From: Ridgeia piscesae
Taxonomy: Eukaryota > Annelida > Polychaeta > Sabellida > Siboglinidae
DNA length: 64,000 bases
NCBI GenBank assembly: GCA_025642075.2
Contig: JAODUO010000192.1
Coordinates: forward strand, 289,001 to 353,000
Direction of reading: 5' to 3'
How positions within the stretch are numbered: position 1 is the stretch's first letter; each line of letters begins with the position of its first letter. The position numbers and the translations under genes were made by a program. Shown piece after piece: positions 36,686 through 48,683 of this stretch. The notes below the pieces were generated by a model. The model saw only the letters and a program-made list of their open reading frames with translations. It had not been told where the DNA came from and did no database searches.

Positions 36686-36973
36686 TTGCTCCAAAGATCA
36701 GCTACGATGACAAGCTGAAGGAGGAACAGTCGCTGAAGGCAGGCCAAACTCTAATCCTCAGTGTCAACACCAGTGGTGTGCCGATACCCTCTATAAGCTG
36801 GTATCTTAATGATGCCGAACTGACAGTTAGCAATGGCACAGTAATTGAGACAACCGATACCTACAGCACGCTGACCATCAAGGGTACAACGGCTGCCAAC
36901 AGTGGACCGTACAAAGTGACCGCAACGAACGTTGTGGACAGTGTGTCGGCCGATTTTACTGTCATCATCAAAG
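36686..36973 (+). CDS. SR-B domain 6: Ig (AP-YD type)
   Basis: 96 codons, phase 1-1. Motifs are APKISYDDKLKEEQSLKAG, VPIPSISWYLNDAE and NSGPYKVTATNVVD. Acceptor CGCAAACAG, donor AAAG|GTCAGT. Confidence 0.93.
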
Positions 36974-37476
36974 GTCAGTTGAAATGTTTCTATTTTAACA
37001 CATTGTGGAAGTTCGTGTTGGTTTTTGATAACAGATTAATATGTGGTTTTCAATTAGGTCCACTATTATTATTCTCGTTGGTGTTTACCAGAAAGTACGC
37101 GCACACAGCGCTACCTACTGTTCATATTATTGACGAACACAATATAATTATCAAATTCATGTCTATCTTAGAAAAAACTAAGTATGTATTTTTGGTTAAA
37201 TGAATGGTTCTGTAGAATACTTTATAAAAATATTCCTGTAACATATTATTAACTAATATTCGTCAATAAACATGCGCTGGGCCATATGGCTGCATGTGCA
37301 CTGACGTATACCGAAAATAGTATATATATTTAAACAACATTCGACTGGGTTTGCAGGTTTGTGACTATATAACAAGACAAACATGTACTGTCAAACAAAT
37401 CCTTCTTTACAGTAATATTCATATAGCTATTATTATTAACTGACGTATTATTTAAAATTTGCATTCGTATTTCCAG
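36974..37476 (+). other. Intron
   Basis: 503 bases; nothing recognisable. Confidence 0.8.
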
Positions 37477-37779
37477 ACCGACCTCAGGCGCCTCGCAACC
37501 TTCGTGTCACTGACGTGTACAAGGACTACATAGTCGTGTCGTGGGACGCCCCCGAGTCAGATGGAGGTGCCCCGATCACAGGGTACATCGTCGAGAAGCG
37601 AGACATGTCCCGCAGCAGCTACATGAAGGCGGGCTCCGTGGACGGCAGCACGTTCACGCTCAAGGTGGAGAAGTTGGTGGAAGGCAAGGAGTACACCTTC
37701 CAAGTGGCCGCAGAGAATGAGATCGGACAGAGCGATTGGGCGAAGCTGGCAGAACCAGTGGTTGCCAGGTTACCTTTTG
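37477..37779 (+). CDS. SR-B domain 7: FN3
   Basis: 101 codons, phase 1-1. Motifs are DRPQAPRNLRVTDVY, SDGGAPITGYIVEKRD and YTFQVAAENEIG, ending RLPFG, the signature end of position-7 FN3s. Acceptor TATTTCCAG, donor TTTG|GTAAGT. Confidence 0.93.
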
Positions 37780-38281
37780 GTAAGTTATGCATAAATACAT
37801 GTTGATTTAGTCAGCACTTTTCAAGATGTGTTAATAAAATGTCATGTGCGTGCGTGGAAATTGGGTTATTGTTCAACTAGTATAACAAGTATTGCCATCT
37901 CTCGCGGAGTTGTTTTTAATGAAGTATTGTAGTGTAGTGTACTGTATTATATTGTATTACAGTATTGTAATTATTGCATATTGTTTGAACAATAAAAAAT
38001 GTGTCCAAAGATCTTGTCGTGTAGCTAAATTAACTATTATCATTATATAATGTGCGTACGTTGTTGAGTAACACAATGATTTTTTGTTGATTTTGAACGG
38101 GATACCGCACGCATTATAAATGCATTATTTGTTATTATTTTTTGTTTATTTACTTATTTATTTATTTATTTATTTATTCTAATTAGATCACTGTATCTCA
38201 CATATTTAGGATGACAACACTAAAATAGCATAATACTAATTATATGCATATAAATATTAAAACTATATTGATTGGTTACAG
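37780..38281 (+). other. Intron
   Basis: A short (TTTA)n at 38143-38178; otherwise nothing. Confidence 0.8.
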
Positions 38282-38872
38282 ACCCGCCAAATTCACCAAT
38301 CAACGTGCACGTGGAGGACGTCACTGCGACGTCCTGCTGCCTGAAGTGGTCGCCACCAGAGTTTGACGGAGGCTCTCCAGTCACTGGCTACATGGTGGAA
38401 AAATGCACCGGCTACAGCAGCCGCTGGACTAAGGTCAACAAGAAGCCGATAACCAACATGGACATGACCTTCGACGACCTTGAGCAAGGAGACGAGTACG
38501 AGATGCGCGTGAGCGCGGTCAACGAAGCAGGAGTCAGTAAACCTTCTCCGACCACTGGTCGCTTCGTGGCGAAGAACCCGTATGAGGTTCCCGGCAAACC
38601 AGACCAGCCGACGGTGACGGAGATCACGGCCGAGTCGGCAACGATCTTGTGGACGGCGCCAGAGAGCGACGGCGGAGCACCAATCACCAACTACGTGGTG
38701 GAGATGCGAGGCACCGGAGACAGAGGGTGGACCGTGGTGACGAAGGACACTATCACTGACACGACATACACTGTCACTGGACTGACGGAGAAGGAATACG
38801 AGTTCAGAGTGACAGCTGAGAACAAAGCTGGCGCTGGCTCGCCGTCGGCGCCGTCAAAGGCGGTCAAATACG
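38282..38872 (+). CDS. SR-B domains 8-9: two FN3 in one exon
   Basis: 197 codons, phase 1-1. Domain 8 (to about 38583): DPPNSPINVHVEDV, FDGGSPVTGYMVEK, YEMRVSAVNEAG, ending KNPY. Domain 9: VPGKPDQPTVTEI, SDGGAPITNYVVEMRG, YEFRVTAENKAG, ending VKYG. Domains 8 and 9 share one exon in SR-A to SR-D, so this fusion is old. Acceptor TTGGTTACAG, donor TACG|GTAAGC. Confidence 0.93.
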
Positions 38873-39471
38873 GTAAGCAACATTGGTATGTTGGAAGGTT
38901 TCCAAACGGGCACCACTGTAAATTGGATATTCAGTGAACATTGTCACATAAAACGAGATTTTGGTAAGTGGTTTCCGGGCAGTGAGTAAACCTACCTGGG
39001 TATACCCCTGATCAGTGCAGTAGGCCGGAGTTGTCGTGTTGTAGCATGACCATATCCTTGCTGAAGCGCAAGGGATGTCCTTGCGATGCGTTTTGATAGA
39101 TTTCGCTCCATCCTGACCGTTTTGTGTTATATACTAAATGTTACACATGTTATCGATATTGTAATGTTATATCAGATCAGTTCTGAATAACTATTTTGTA
39201 AACCTGGTACAGTAAGGCTGTCGTTTAATGGGAACGTTATGGTATATATGTTTCAATGTACCTACGCCCTATTAGTACAATCAGTAAAATAGCAATGCAA
39301 TGCACACACCATGGGGAGGCATATGAAAACATAACTGAACATTTTCAAATTAAATTTATTTAAACTGATTGGATTTAGCGCGACAGATGTTATGGTGACC
39401 AGTTCTAATTGGGGTTTAAGAATATGTAATATTAACGCAGCTTGTAACCGGATTGTTTGTTGTGCTTTCAG
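38873..39471 (+). other. Intron
   Basis: 599 bases; nothing recognisable. Confidence 0.8.
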
Positions 39472-39741
39472 TTGAGCCCATTGTAGTGATGACACCCCTG
39501 AAGGATATCGAACTGGACACAGTCGGTGTCAAAGTCGCCTTTGTGTGCGAGGTGTCTAAGTCAGGCCTGAGACCACAATGGTTCAAAGGTGACAAGGCAC
39601 TGAAGCGAGGTGACAAATATGACATTATATCGGACAACGGGAAGCACTCGTTGATTATCGAGTCGGCACAGCCGGAGAACATTGGCGAGTACACGGTCAA
39701 GTTTGATGGTGTGCAATCTACTGCGCAACTCACCATCAAGG
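39472..39741 (+). CDS. SR-B domain 10: Ig (VE-type)
   Basis: 90 codons, phase 1-1. Motifs are VEPIVVMTPLKDIELDTVG, FVCEVSKSGLRPQWFKGDKA and IGEYTVKFDG. Acceptor GTGCTTTCAG, donor AAGG|GTAAGT. Confidence 0.93.
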
Positions 39742-40221
39742 GTAAGTGTGCTACATCCGGTCAGCTTATATAACTTTTCAGCCATGTTTTATTTTAGCGA
39801 ATGAAAATTTAAACTCTGAGTAATGTTTAACTTATAGATTAAATTGGTTTTCATTTTATTTAATACTAATATAGAATTGTGTACATGTATTATCTGTATA
39901 ATGTATTTATTTTTTTAATGTTGTTAACTATGTGAGTGCATTTTTGAAGCACCACGCAGACACTATGTGGACCACATATGAGCTATTACGTATTTATCTG
40001 TTTGGTTATTTCCAGCATAAAATAATGTCTTTGAGTGCTCGAGATGTACAACTGTAATATACGTTGGATAGAGCAGTAGATTCACCATAACACCGCATAA
40101 CTATTATATGTATGAAGTGAAGTTACAAACAACATGAGTTCACGTGTGGATGTAGCATTACATGTCTGTGATGCTGTCACAAACTTTATGACGACACAAA
40201 CATGCTGTCTTGCTATTGCAG
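39742..40221 (+). other. Intron between SR-B and SR-C
   Basis: 480 bases; nothing recognisable. Confidence 0.8.
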
Positions 40222-40506
40222 CACCACCAAAGTTCACCAAGTCCGACATGGAAGAGACGATGACCCTTAAGGCAGGTCAGTCCACGGCCATTGAGATTCC
40301 TTGCAGTGGCTACCCTCAGCCGAAGGTCACGTGGCAATACAACAAGACCAAACTGCCGGACGTTAAGAGGATACGAGAGGAAACTATCATTGGCATGACA
40401 TCGCTGACACTCGCTAAGGTTATACGGACCGACTCCGGTAGTTACACGGTGACACTCGAGAATGAATTCGGACAGGCGTCGTTCACGGTGAAACTCATCG
40501 TGCTAG
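40222..40506 (+). CDS. SR-C domain 1: Ig (AP-type)
   Basis: 95 codons, phase 1-1. Motifs are PPKFTKSDMEETMTLKAG, IEIPCSGYPQPKVTWQYNKT and DSGSYTVTLENEFG. Unlike the other position-1 Igs it has a Cys on strand B, but no strand F partner. Acceptor TTGCTATTGCAG, donor CTAG|GTGAGG. Confidence 0.93.
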
Positions 40507-40667
40507 GTGAGGATATGTACTGAGACTAGTTTTGTAATTGTTGTTGATAGAAAAGAGTCCCCAAGTGTGTGAATATATCTTAATTAAATTTTAATGCATA
40601 TATTCGTTTTAAAAAATAGTTTAACAAGAAAAGGCGTTATTTATTTTATTATTGCATCAACATTTAA

Positions 40668-40737
40668 TTTTGCAAATACCTTTTATGCTGTTCATACAGG
40701 AAAAAGGTATTTGCAAAAATTACTGTATGAACAGCAT
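40668..40737. repeat. Interleaved inverted repeats (A-B-A'-B')
   Basis: A, TTTTGCAAATACCTTTT (40668-40684), is perfectly complementary to A' (40702-40718). B, ATGCTGTTCATACAG (40685-40699), is perfectly complementary to B' (40723-40737). The pairs cross rather than nest, so the two helices cannot form as a simple hairpin; as RNA they would define an H-type pseudoknot topology. Confidence 0.9.
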
Positions 40738-40827
40738 AGGTAGGTGATATATGTACGTTACTGCAACGACGATGTCTTTCTCATGTTGTACCATCAGTCA
40801 TTGTCATCGTCATATGTGACAAAATTC

Positions 40828-40991
<164 letters not shown>

Positions 40992-41165
40992 GTTTGCCTT
41001 TACATTTTTCCTTACCGCCCATATTTTCATCCCGTCTTGTATATTATAATTAATCATATATCTTATTACTTTAGCCAAAGTAACGATTTTGACATTTCAA
41101 AAAATTACATAACCAGTGTTGCGGTACATTAAACGTGTCCATCATTTTGCTCCTTCTATTCGCAG

Positions 41166-41462
41166 ACAAGCCCGGCTGTCCCGTGAACTTCCACGTGACA
41201 GACATGACCGAGGACACGGTGTCACTGGCCTGGTCGACCCCCGAGGACGACGGAGGCTGTGAGCTCAAAGACTACGTCGTCGAGAAGCGAGAGTCGTCAA
41301 AGCGGAGCTGGCAGCCCGTGGCACGGACCACAGAGCTGCAGCTAGCAGCCGCCGGTCTGCAGGAGGGCACGACGTACTTGTTCCGTGTCGCTGCCACCAA
41401 CGACGTGGGCAGCAGCGAGTGGGTGGAGCTCGACAAGTCGGTCACACCCAAGAGTCAATACA
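41166..41462 (+). CDS. SR-C domain 2: FN3
   Basis: 99 codons, phase 1-1. Motifs are DKPGCPVNFHVTDM, DDGGCELKDYVVEKRE and YLFRVAATNDVG, ending PKSQY. Acceptor TATTCGCAG, donor TACA|GTGAGT. Confidence 0.93.
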
Positions 41463-42858
41463 GTGAGTACTACTTTTGTGTCACACTGGGATATATTAAC
41501 TACATTTCTGGAGGATAGCAGTTATTAAAATATGTAACTGACGATGGTAGAGGAGATTATTTAAATAATACTTTCAGTTATAATTGTTTAATATCTGATG
41601 ATACAGCTCTTGTCTTGAAGCAAGACTGGTGGTTATGATGATGTTTTGCTGATGGTCATACAGTCCGTGGCTTGGTTATTACAAATTTTCATACTGATTT
41701 GAAATATCCTGAAACCACATGTGAATGTCACGCTCGGTTGATTGCAGGCAGAAAGATGTGCAGCTTGTGGAATATAGTGCTGAGGCACTGAAACAAAACC
41801 AAGATAATTGTTTGTGTTTCTAAGGCAAATTGCTCACTGTGGGTGGCAGATTGTTTACAGCAGGACGCAAGATTATTTTCCACAACATGTGTTCAACGTG
41901 TTTTGCTCGGGCATAAACAGAATATCTGGCAGTATTTTGACAAATCTCTATACTCCTTGCTGTATACTGAATTTGCCTCCCAATACGCCAACTAAAACTG
42001 CATATGAAACAAGACATGTTTGATTTCATTGTCTATAAATATCATGGGCACATTTGCCAATATACCGCTGCATCTCTCTGATGTAAGCTTCTAACTGAGT
42101 CGTTTTGGCACCGTTGTCTTTTACTTTAATTGTCGGAGCAATGAATTAACCAAGCCGAGGACATCTTAATATGTTTTATTACACAGCATGTTTAAACAGA
42201 TTGTTATCATGTTTTCAATACATATTTATTGTATACTAGAATATATGATAGAAATATATCGGTGATCACCACATGATGGTATGCATGGTGACATCACATG
42301 TGGAATGTGGACAAAAACAATGTACGACGGGAAATGCTCTGGACCGAATGTGAGTATGTAGTGTGTCACTGACGGCGCTGGACCGGACGTAAGTCTCAAT
42401 TGAAGCAGCCGGACCGGAAGTAAGTGTGACGTGTGCCGCTCCTCCTGGACTTCCGCGCAGAACATACCAGAACTGAGAACCTCATCACCAATCCGTTCTC
42501 GTCACATTGCTCCTACTCATTTGACACTAACTCCGACACTAACGCACAGCGCCCTGGGGAGCCGGTGACATTCGGAAACATTCGGAAATATATTCAATCG
42601 CAGCCGTAAATTATTTGGAAAAAACCTCTTCAGGTGAATTCCGCGTGAAATTGTAATGCCACAAACATAACATCCGAGTCCAGCCATGTTCAGTTCTGCC
42701 GTGGCTCGACTCCGTGCGAAATCCACACGCAATGCAATAAAACGACATCTGTGAGCAATATCAACGAGAACAGTCTCAAAGTATGTGTTGAGGTTCTTCG
42801 CCTGGACATAGTAGCCCTTGTGTGCCCGTCATCTCAGTGTCCGTTGATGTGCTCACAG
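41463..42858 (+). other. Intron, 1.4 kb
   Basis: The largest intron without a microsatellite. At 42330-42430 the motif CTGGACCGxAxGTxAGT occurs in three loose copies, each with a donor-like GTGAGT or GTAAGT. No exon could be built on them. Confidence 0.7.
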
Positions 42859-43161
42859 GTCCCCCGGGCCCACCCGAAGCTCCCGAAGTGAGTGACGTTT
42901 TGAAGACTAGTGCTGTATTAACCTGGCGTGCGCCGACTGACGACGGCGGTACCCCCGTCACCGCTTACTGGGTTGAGCGCCGACTCGCGTCGAGCGTGCG
43001 TTGGGTGTCGGTCAACAAGGACGCCGTCACGGAGCTGACGTACGCCGTCAAAGACCTCGTCGATGGTAGCGAGTACGAGTTCCGTGTGACGGCAGAGAAC
43101 AAGGCGGGCCGTGGGCCGCCGAGCGCTGTCTCGCAGTCGATCCTTGCTAAGGACCCTTGGG
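42859..43161 (+). CDS. SR-C domain 3: FN3
   Basis: 101 codons, phase 1-1. Motifs are GPPGPPEAPEVSDV, DDGGTPVTAYWVERR and YEFRVTAENKAG, ending KDPWG. Acceptor GTGCTCACAG, donor TGGG|GTATGT. Confidence 0.93.
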
Positions 43162-43713
43162 GTATGTAGGCTTCTAACTGATTAGTATAGGATGCCGGTC
43201 TACACATAGCAGTACTGTCATCACGGTAATTTACAAACGCAATGTGAAAAACAGTAACTCAACACATCTACTTTTTTTTAATATCGTTTTATTATTACTC
43301 ATATTATTCTTGTTATTATTTTAATTAGACTTCTTATATTTCTTTAATGAACAAAATACTGTGAAAGCGCCATGAGCGTCACCCCGTGGCAGATACCGGA
43401 ACTATATAAAACTTGTTATTATTATTATGTTTCATAGCTGTTTTATCAATGCAGACTCGTGGATATTTGTATACGTTTCTCAGATATTTTGTTAAATATC
43501 TAAGTAATGGTTTACAATATTTGTATACGGTTATTTATTGTGCACAGTGCATGCTAATTGTTTCTATCAATTCCCGCAAATGTACTACAAATTGATTTCA
43601 TGAAAGTGTTCGCCGGTTTCCACCACACATGACATAGATTAAGCACCAACTAACCCTTCACATGATAACTACCACCGCATGCTATAATAGCAACACAACT
43701 ATTCCGACTGCAG
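43162..43713 (+). other. Intron
   Basis: 552 bases; nothing recognisable. Confidence 0.8.
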
Positions 43714-44019
43714 ACAAGCCAGGCAAGCCTGCTGCGCCGACCGCATCAACCATCACGGACACAAGCGTGTCTCTGACGTGGAGTGCTCCAGATAACGATG
43801 GTGGAGCGGAGATCACGAACTATGTGGTGGAGTACCGACTGGAGGGCGCGTACAAGTGGACGACAGCCAACACGGAGGAGACGATTGCCCTGCCCAGCTA
43901 CACCGTGCGCAAGCTCAAGACGGATGCTGTTTACGAGTTCCGCGTGTCAGCCGAAAACAAGGCGGGCGTCGGACCGGCGTCAGACCCGTCCGTGCCTATA
44001 CGTGTCAAGGAACCGCTTG
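43714..44019 (+). CDS. SR-C domain 4: FN3
   Basis: 102 codons, phase 1-1. Motifs are DKPGKPAAPTASTIT, NDGGAEITNYVVEYRLE and YEFRVSAENKAGVG, ending VKEPLG. Acceptor CCGACTGCAG, donor CTTG|GTGAGT. Confidence 0.93.
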
Positions 44020-45200
44020 GTGAGTCTGGGGCGTGTGAATGTGAATGTAGGTAAAGTCACCGGTAAAGAAGTCACAGTAAAAGTCACATGTAACAAAGTC
44101 ATAAAAAATCACAAAGGGAGAAACAGAACAATTTAACGCAAAATTTACATATAGTAATGCTAATAACTATATTGTAATATATAGTCGAAAACCATGAATT
44201 GATATATTAAAATAAAAGCAGTGTAAAATAATTGTTGGTAGTTCCTACAATTCAAGTGTTTGTCTTTCTAGATGTGTGTACAGAATTACACATAACGTAT
44301 GCAAATGTCCAATGTCAGAGAGTTTCTTGTTTTTTAAATCTAACAGTAAAACCGAGTTAATTGTGTTTACTTCGCAGTGGGAATGTGAAAGGCTAGCGGC
44401 GATGCTACAGACAGTTTGAATAAAATATTGCCACGACTTTTTTACCTGTGATTTCTTCCTACGAAAAACTGCGATTTTTCCGTGGCTTTTTTCCCTGTGA
44501 CTTTATTACCGTCCATGGTGATGTAGCTGTGCCTAGGGCAGACTAATATCGGGTGATATTTCCCCGTCGTGTGGTGAGAGGTGCAGCGTCACTGGCCCTG
44601 AATGGAAAGTTCGATCAAGATTTAATCAACATGATAAAAATACCACTTTGCCGGACTGGATGGTCGCTGTCTTGATGTGATAGGACACACATTGACAGGT
44701 TATACCCTCAAATCTCAAAACTTTACCTTGTGCGATAAACCCAGCCTATCAGTATGACGGGTTTCTATAGCATATATAGTAAGAACATACTCTGTATATA
44801 TGGAGAATACGAACGCAGGCGCTACTGAATGCAGTCATAAATTGTAATAGTCAAGGTTAAACAGACATTCTGATACTTATAGCAACCTAACCCAATAACT
44901 CGTACAAGAAGCAAATATTGTTCTTTCGATATGCCAAAGGCTTCCTTGTATATTTAAAATTTACGCTCAGGGCGGCAGCCATATTAAATCTGATAAAATA
45001 TGTCAGTCATAATTTATGGATTGATCCTTAGGTAGATGTTCACGCCAACAGTGAATTAAACACTGAACCCTGAAAGAATGCCGTCACACTTTTACAACTT
45101 CTAATTCCTACTCATTGTCGTGTGTGTTGTTGAACAGTTGACACACCTGTTAGACCACCCACTGTGTGTTATAACGACATCGGTCTGTGCGTACTTGTAG
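44020..45200 (+). other. Intron, 1.2 kb, with a possible MITE
   Basis: Contains the TIR-bounded candidate at 44050-44510. The remaining 0.7 kb shows nothing recognisable. Confidence 0.7.
44050..44510. mobile_element. Candidate MITE with short inverted ends and AAGTCAC subrepeats
   Basis: GGTAAAGAAGTCACAG (44062-44077) and the complement of CTGTGACTTTATTACC (44495-44510) match at 14 of 16 bases. Both ends carry further AAGTCACxx or xxGTGACTT short repeats in opposite orientation. No coding capacity and no clear target duplication, so the class is uncertain. Confidence 0.4.
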
Positions 45201-45488
45201 TCGGTACAGCGCCAGAAGTGCTGGAGCCGCTGAGTGACCTGACAGTCATATCACCGGACAAAGCCCGTCTCACCTGCCGCATCAACGCGGGCGAGCCGAC
45301 AGCCACCCTGCGATGGTACAAGAACAGTCAGGAGCTGAATGCCGGCAAACGTTACGAGATCACTTACGAAGACAATCAGGCCAGTCTGACTATACTGGAC
45401 ACGACAACATCTGATAGTGACCATTACCGCTGCGAAGCCGTCAACAAGATCGGACGTGTGGAGACTACTGGTCGTCTGACCATCAACT
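45201..45488 (+). CDS. SR-C domain 5: Ig (VG-type)
   Basis: 96 codons, phase 1-1. Motifs are GTAPEVLEPLSDLTVISP, LTCRINAGEPTATLRWYKN and DSDHYRCEAVNKIG, with both core Cys. Acceptor GTACTTGTAG, donor AACT|GTAAGT. Confidence 0.93.
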
Positions 45489-46286
45489 GTAAGTTGTTGT
45501 GACTCTCAGCAGCTGTCAATTAAATACTGATGATAATAATGATAATAATGATAATAATTACCTATAATAATGATAATTACAATAATGGTAATAATGTTTA
45601 TAATGTTAATACTTACTTACTTATGCCTGTTTGCTCGCTGGGAGCATAGGCCATCGACCAAAGAATGCCACTGTTGTCTGTCCGTGGTCATCCATTCCAT
45701 CTCTCTCCTGGTGTAACCCATCTCTTTTGTTTCTATTTCTGTGTCTCTTTGCCGGGTGTTTTCGTTATTAATGTTAACAATGATGATAATAATAAGGCAT
45801 GTGTTGATTGCCTGGATGTATGCATCGACCGAATTGATAAACTATATTTTTAATAGCTTGCTTAAAGAACAATATCCGAGGTCCCATTATTCTAAATCTA
45901 TGAAATTTATAATACGTGTTGAACTAAATCATTGTATTTTTTAATGTTCTCATTTCCTTCTTATGTTTAATGTATTGCGGGTGGATTGGGTGGGGGTAAC
46001 ATTGCACTGTCTGTCTCGTCTTCTTGACGAGGCTTCTACATCTACTGTTCTCTCTGCTGTTCATTGGTGAATTTCACAGAGTCCTCATGACAAATGAGTT
46101 TTCCAATGTTCGCATACATTATGTATAGTGGGTTGCACTATTCATTGTGAATCTAATAGTACTCATTCGTGACATTCATCCAACTGTGTATGGATTCTGC
46201 CAAGCCAATGTCACCCGTGTAGCCTACATTACGTTGATTACTGTAAATGAAAGTGTTTAGATCTATACCCGTTGGTTCTGCTTTAG
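45489..46286 (+). other. Intron, 0.8 kb
   Basis: A short ATG/ATA trinucleotide tract at 45525-45565. The stretch around 45620-45770 resembles a dispersed repeat tail but I could not assign it. Confidence 0.7.
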
Positions 46287-46562
46287 CTGCCCCGAAGCTG
46301 ACGTATGAGGAGCGCTTGAAACAGCCGATGACGGTGAAGTCTGGCGCGACAGTCACACTCTCTGTGACAGCGTCTGGAGTGCCCACTCCCACCATCTCGT
46401 GGCGTCTCAATGACGAACCGCTTGCCGGTGACGTCATCACCAAAGACAACACATCTACTGTGACCGTCAAGAAAATTACCTCAGTTGGCGCGGGCACTTA
46501 CAAGGTGTCTGCTGAGAACGAGGTTGGCAGCGACATCGCCGAGTTTGTTGTCAGCGTGAAAG
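46287..46562 (+). CDS. SR-C domain 6: Ig (AP-YD type)
   Basis: 92 codons, phase 1-1, the shortest position-6 Ig. Motifs are APKLTYEERLKQPMTVKSG, VPTPTISWRLNDEP and GAGTYKVSAENEVG. The D-E region is contracted (KDNTSTVTVKK). Acceptor TCTGCTTTAG, donor AAAG|GTATGT. Confidence 0.93.
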
Positions 46563-46776
46563 GTATGTTAATTGTAGACATGGGACATTTGATGGTTGAC
46601 TTTGTAGGTCTGTGTTTATTTTAATGCTTTTAATAATATACGTAGATCTTGGGTTTGAATGGTAATCCGTGATTTGAATTGTGAGTTCGTTTTAGATATG
46701 TAATTATATACTTAATATTATCATTACGATGTTATTAAAAATAATATTGGATTACTTAAATTGTTGTTTGCACGCA

Positions 46777-46875
46777 CACGTACGCACACGCACGCACACG
46801 TGCACACAAACGCGCGTACATCCACTAGTAGGCATGCACACAAACACGCGCGCGCAGACACTCGAAGCATACCAT

Positions 46876-46950
<75 letters not shown>

Positions 46951-46972
46951 TCACCACCCGCACGCACGCACA
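46777..46972. repeat. CA/CG-rich satellite with pure (CA)n core
   Basis: Mixed CACGCA and CGCGCG units flank a pure CA run at about 46880-46946. Confidence 0.95.
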
Positions 46973-47002
46973 CTTTATGTATAAATAATACAACGAATAC
47001 AA

Positions 47003-47308
47003 ACACACGTGTACACACACGTATACACACACGTGTACACACACGTGTACACACACACGTGTACACACACACGTGTACACACACGTGTACACACACGTGT
47101 ACACACACGTGTACACACACGTGTACACACGTTACACACGTGTACACACACGTGTACACACACGTGTACACACGCACACGCACACGCACACGCACACGCA
47201 CACGCACACGCACACGCACACGCACACGCACACGCACACGCACACGCACACGCACACGCACACGCACACGCACACGCACACGCACACGCACACGCACACG
47301 CACACACG
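47003..47308. repeat. ACACACGTGTAC array followed by (CACACG)n
   Basis: 47003-47172: about a dozen units of a 12-base repeat built on ACACGTGT, each with a perfect CACGTG palindrome, with two variant units (CACGTATAC, CACGTTAC). 47173-47308: uninterrupted CACACG hexamers. Confidence 0.95.
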
Positions 47309-47336
47309 TTGCTTATCCGTTTCTGTGCCATTGCAG

Positions 47337-47639
47337 AGAAGCCCTCCCCACCGCAGAACCTGCGAGTGAAGGATGTCAACAAGAACTACGTAGTCATCGC
47401 CTGGGACTCGCCCCAGTCAGATGGCGGCGCCCCGGTCACCAAGTACGTGATTGAGAAGCGCGATGCCAAGAGGACAGGCTACATCGGTGCTGGCTCTGTC
47501 GATGGCGACGTCTTTGAGCTGAAGGTGACAAAGTTGGTAGAAGGCAACGAGTACTACTTCCAGGTGTCTGCCGAGAATGAGATCGGACAGAGTGAGCCGG
47601 CTACCATGAAGGAACCTGTCAAAGCAAGACTGCCGTTTG
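47337..47639 (+). CDS. SR-C domain 7: FN3
   Basis: 101 codons, phase 1-1. Motifs are EKPSPPQNLRVKDVN, SDGGAPVTKYVIEKRD and YYFQVSAENEIG, ending RLPFG. Donor TTTG|GTATGT. Confidence 0.93.
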
Positions 47640-48098
47640 GTATGTGACGTTCACTTATTTATTAATAGTGTATTTTGTATATGCTTTAATCGGATTCAAC
47701 TCTTGGCTTAGAGAGTCAGTTGCAATGCAATTGTTATTTTACATAATCTTCGTTGTAGTAACGTCTGGGTAACGATCGACCCTGTGTAGTTTCTTTGCAA
47801 TGACTACAATAAATAATATTATTAAATGTGTTTTAATGGCTTACATATCTAATTCAAGTTATGATAATATTACATCAAAGTGGAATCAATAAACAGTTGT
47901 GAACAACGATGAATAAAAATGCCGGTTGACAGAGCCATTGTTCGTGTCATTAGTATGTACTGCCGTTATAACGATTAGTCAATGTCTTACTACTGTTGTT
48001 ATTTGAACTGCTCGTTACTACATTCCAGCATCTTTATCTGTACTTGTTATCCAATGTACATTTATAATCACCCCGAAGCATGATCTTTGCCTCTGTAG
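47640..48098 (+). other. Intron
   Basis: 459 bases; nothing recognisable. Confidence 0.8.
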
Positions 48099-48683
48099 AT
48101 CCACCCGGAGCACCAATCAACCTTGAAGCCAATGACGTCACACCCAAGTCGTGCACACTCACCTGGCAACCTCCGGAGTTTGACGGAGGGTCGCCCGTCA
48201 CCGGCTATTACGTCGAGAGGCGTTCGGGTACACGCTGGGTGAAGGCGAACAAGAAACCCATCACCTCCTGCAGATTCAACATCGACGATCTCAGCGAGGG
48301 GCACGAATACGAATTCCGCGTGTGTGCCGAAAACGAGGCTGGCATCGGGGAACCGTCGGAAACGACCGGGAAGTTCATCGCGAAGAACCCGTACGACGTG
48401 CCCGGTCAACCGGAAGCTCCCGTCGTGTCGGAACTGTCGGCGGAGTCGGCCACACTCACGTGGCAGCCGCCGACGTCCGACGGCGGGGCTGAGATAGTCA
48501 GCTACGTGGTCGAGATTAAAACGGGCAGTTCTATCAAGTGGACGGTGGTCAACAAAGCCGTCAAAGACACGACGTTCGTCGTGAGTGGACTCAGAGAGGA
48601 GACGTCATACGAGTTCCGGGTGGCGGCCGAGAACAAGGCTGGTGTGGGGAAGGCATCGCCGCCTAGCAGCGCCGTGAAGTACG
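48099..48683 (+). CDS. SR-C domains 8-9: two FN3 in one exon
   Basis: 195 codons, phase 1-1. Domain 8 (to about 48394): DPPGAPINLEANDV, FDGGSPVTGYYVERR, YEFRVCAENEAG, ending KNPY. Domain 9: VPGQPEAPVVSEL, SDGGAEIVSYVVEIK, YEFRVAAENKAGVG, ending VKYG. Acceptor TTTGCCTCTGTAG, donor TACG|GTAAGT. Confidence 0.93.

Larger units (their letters stand above)
46563..47336 (+). other. Intron dominated by CA-type satellites
   Basis: Two satellites (46777-46972 and 47003-47308) fill most of the intron; the second ends 28 bases before the acceptor TGCCATTGCAG. Confidence 0.88.

Noticed and set aside
46947..47382. Arg-Val and Ala-Cys repeat frames on the minus strand
   Set aside because: Translation of the CACACG and ACACGTGT satellites.
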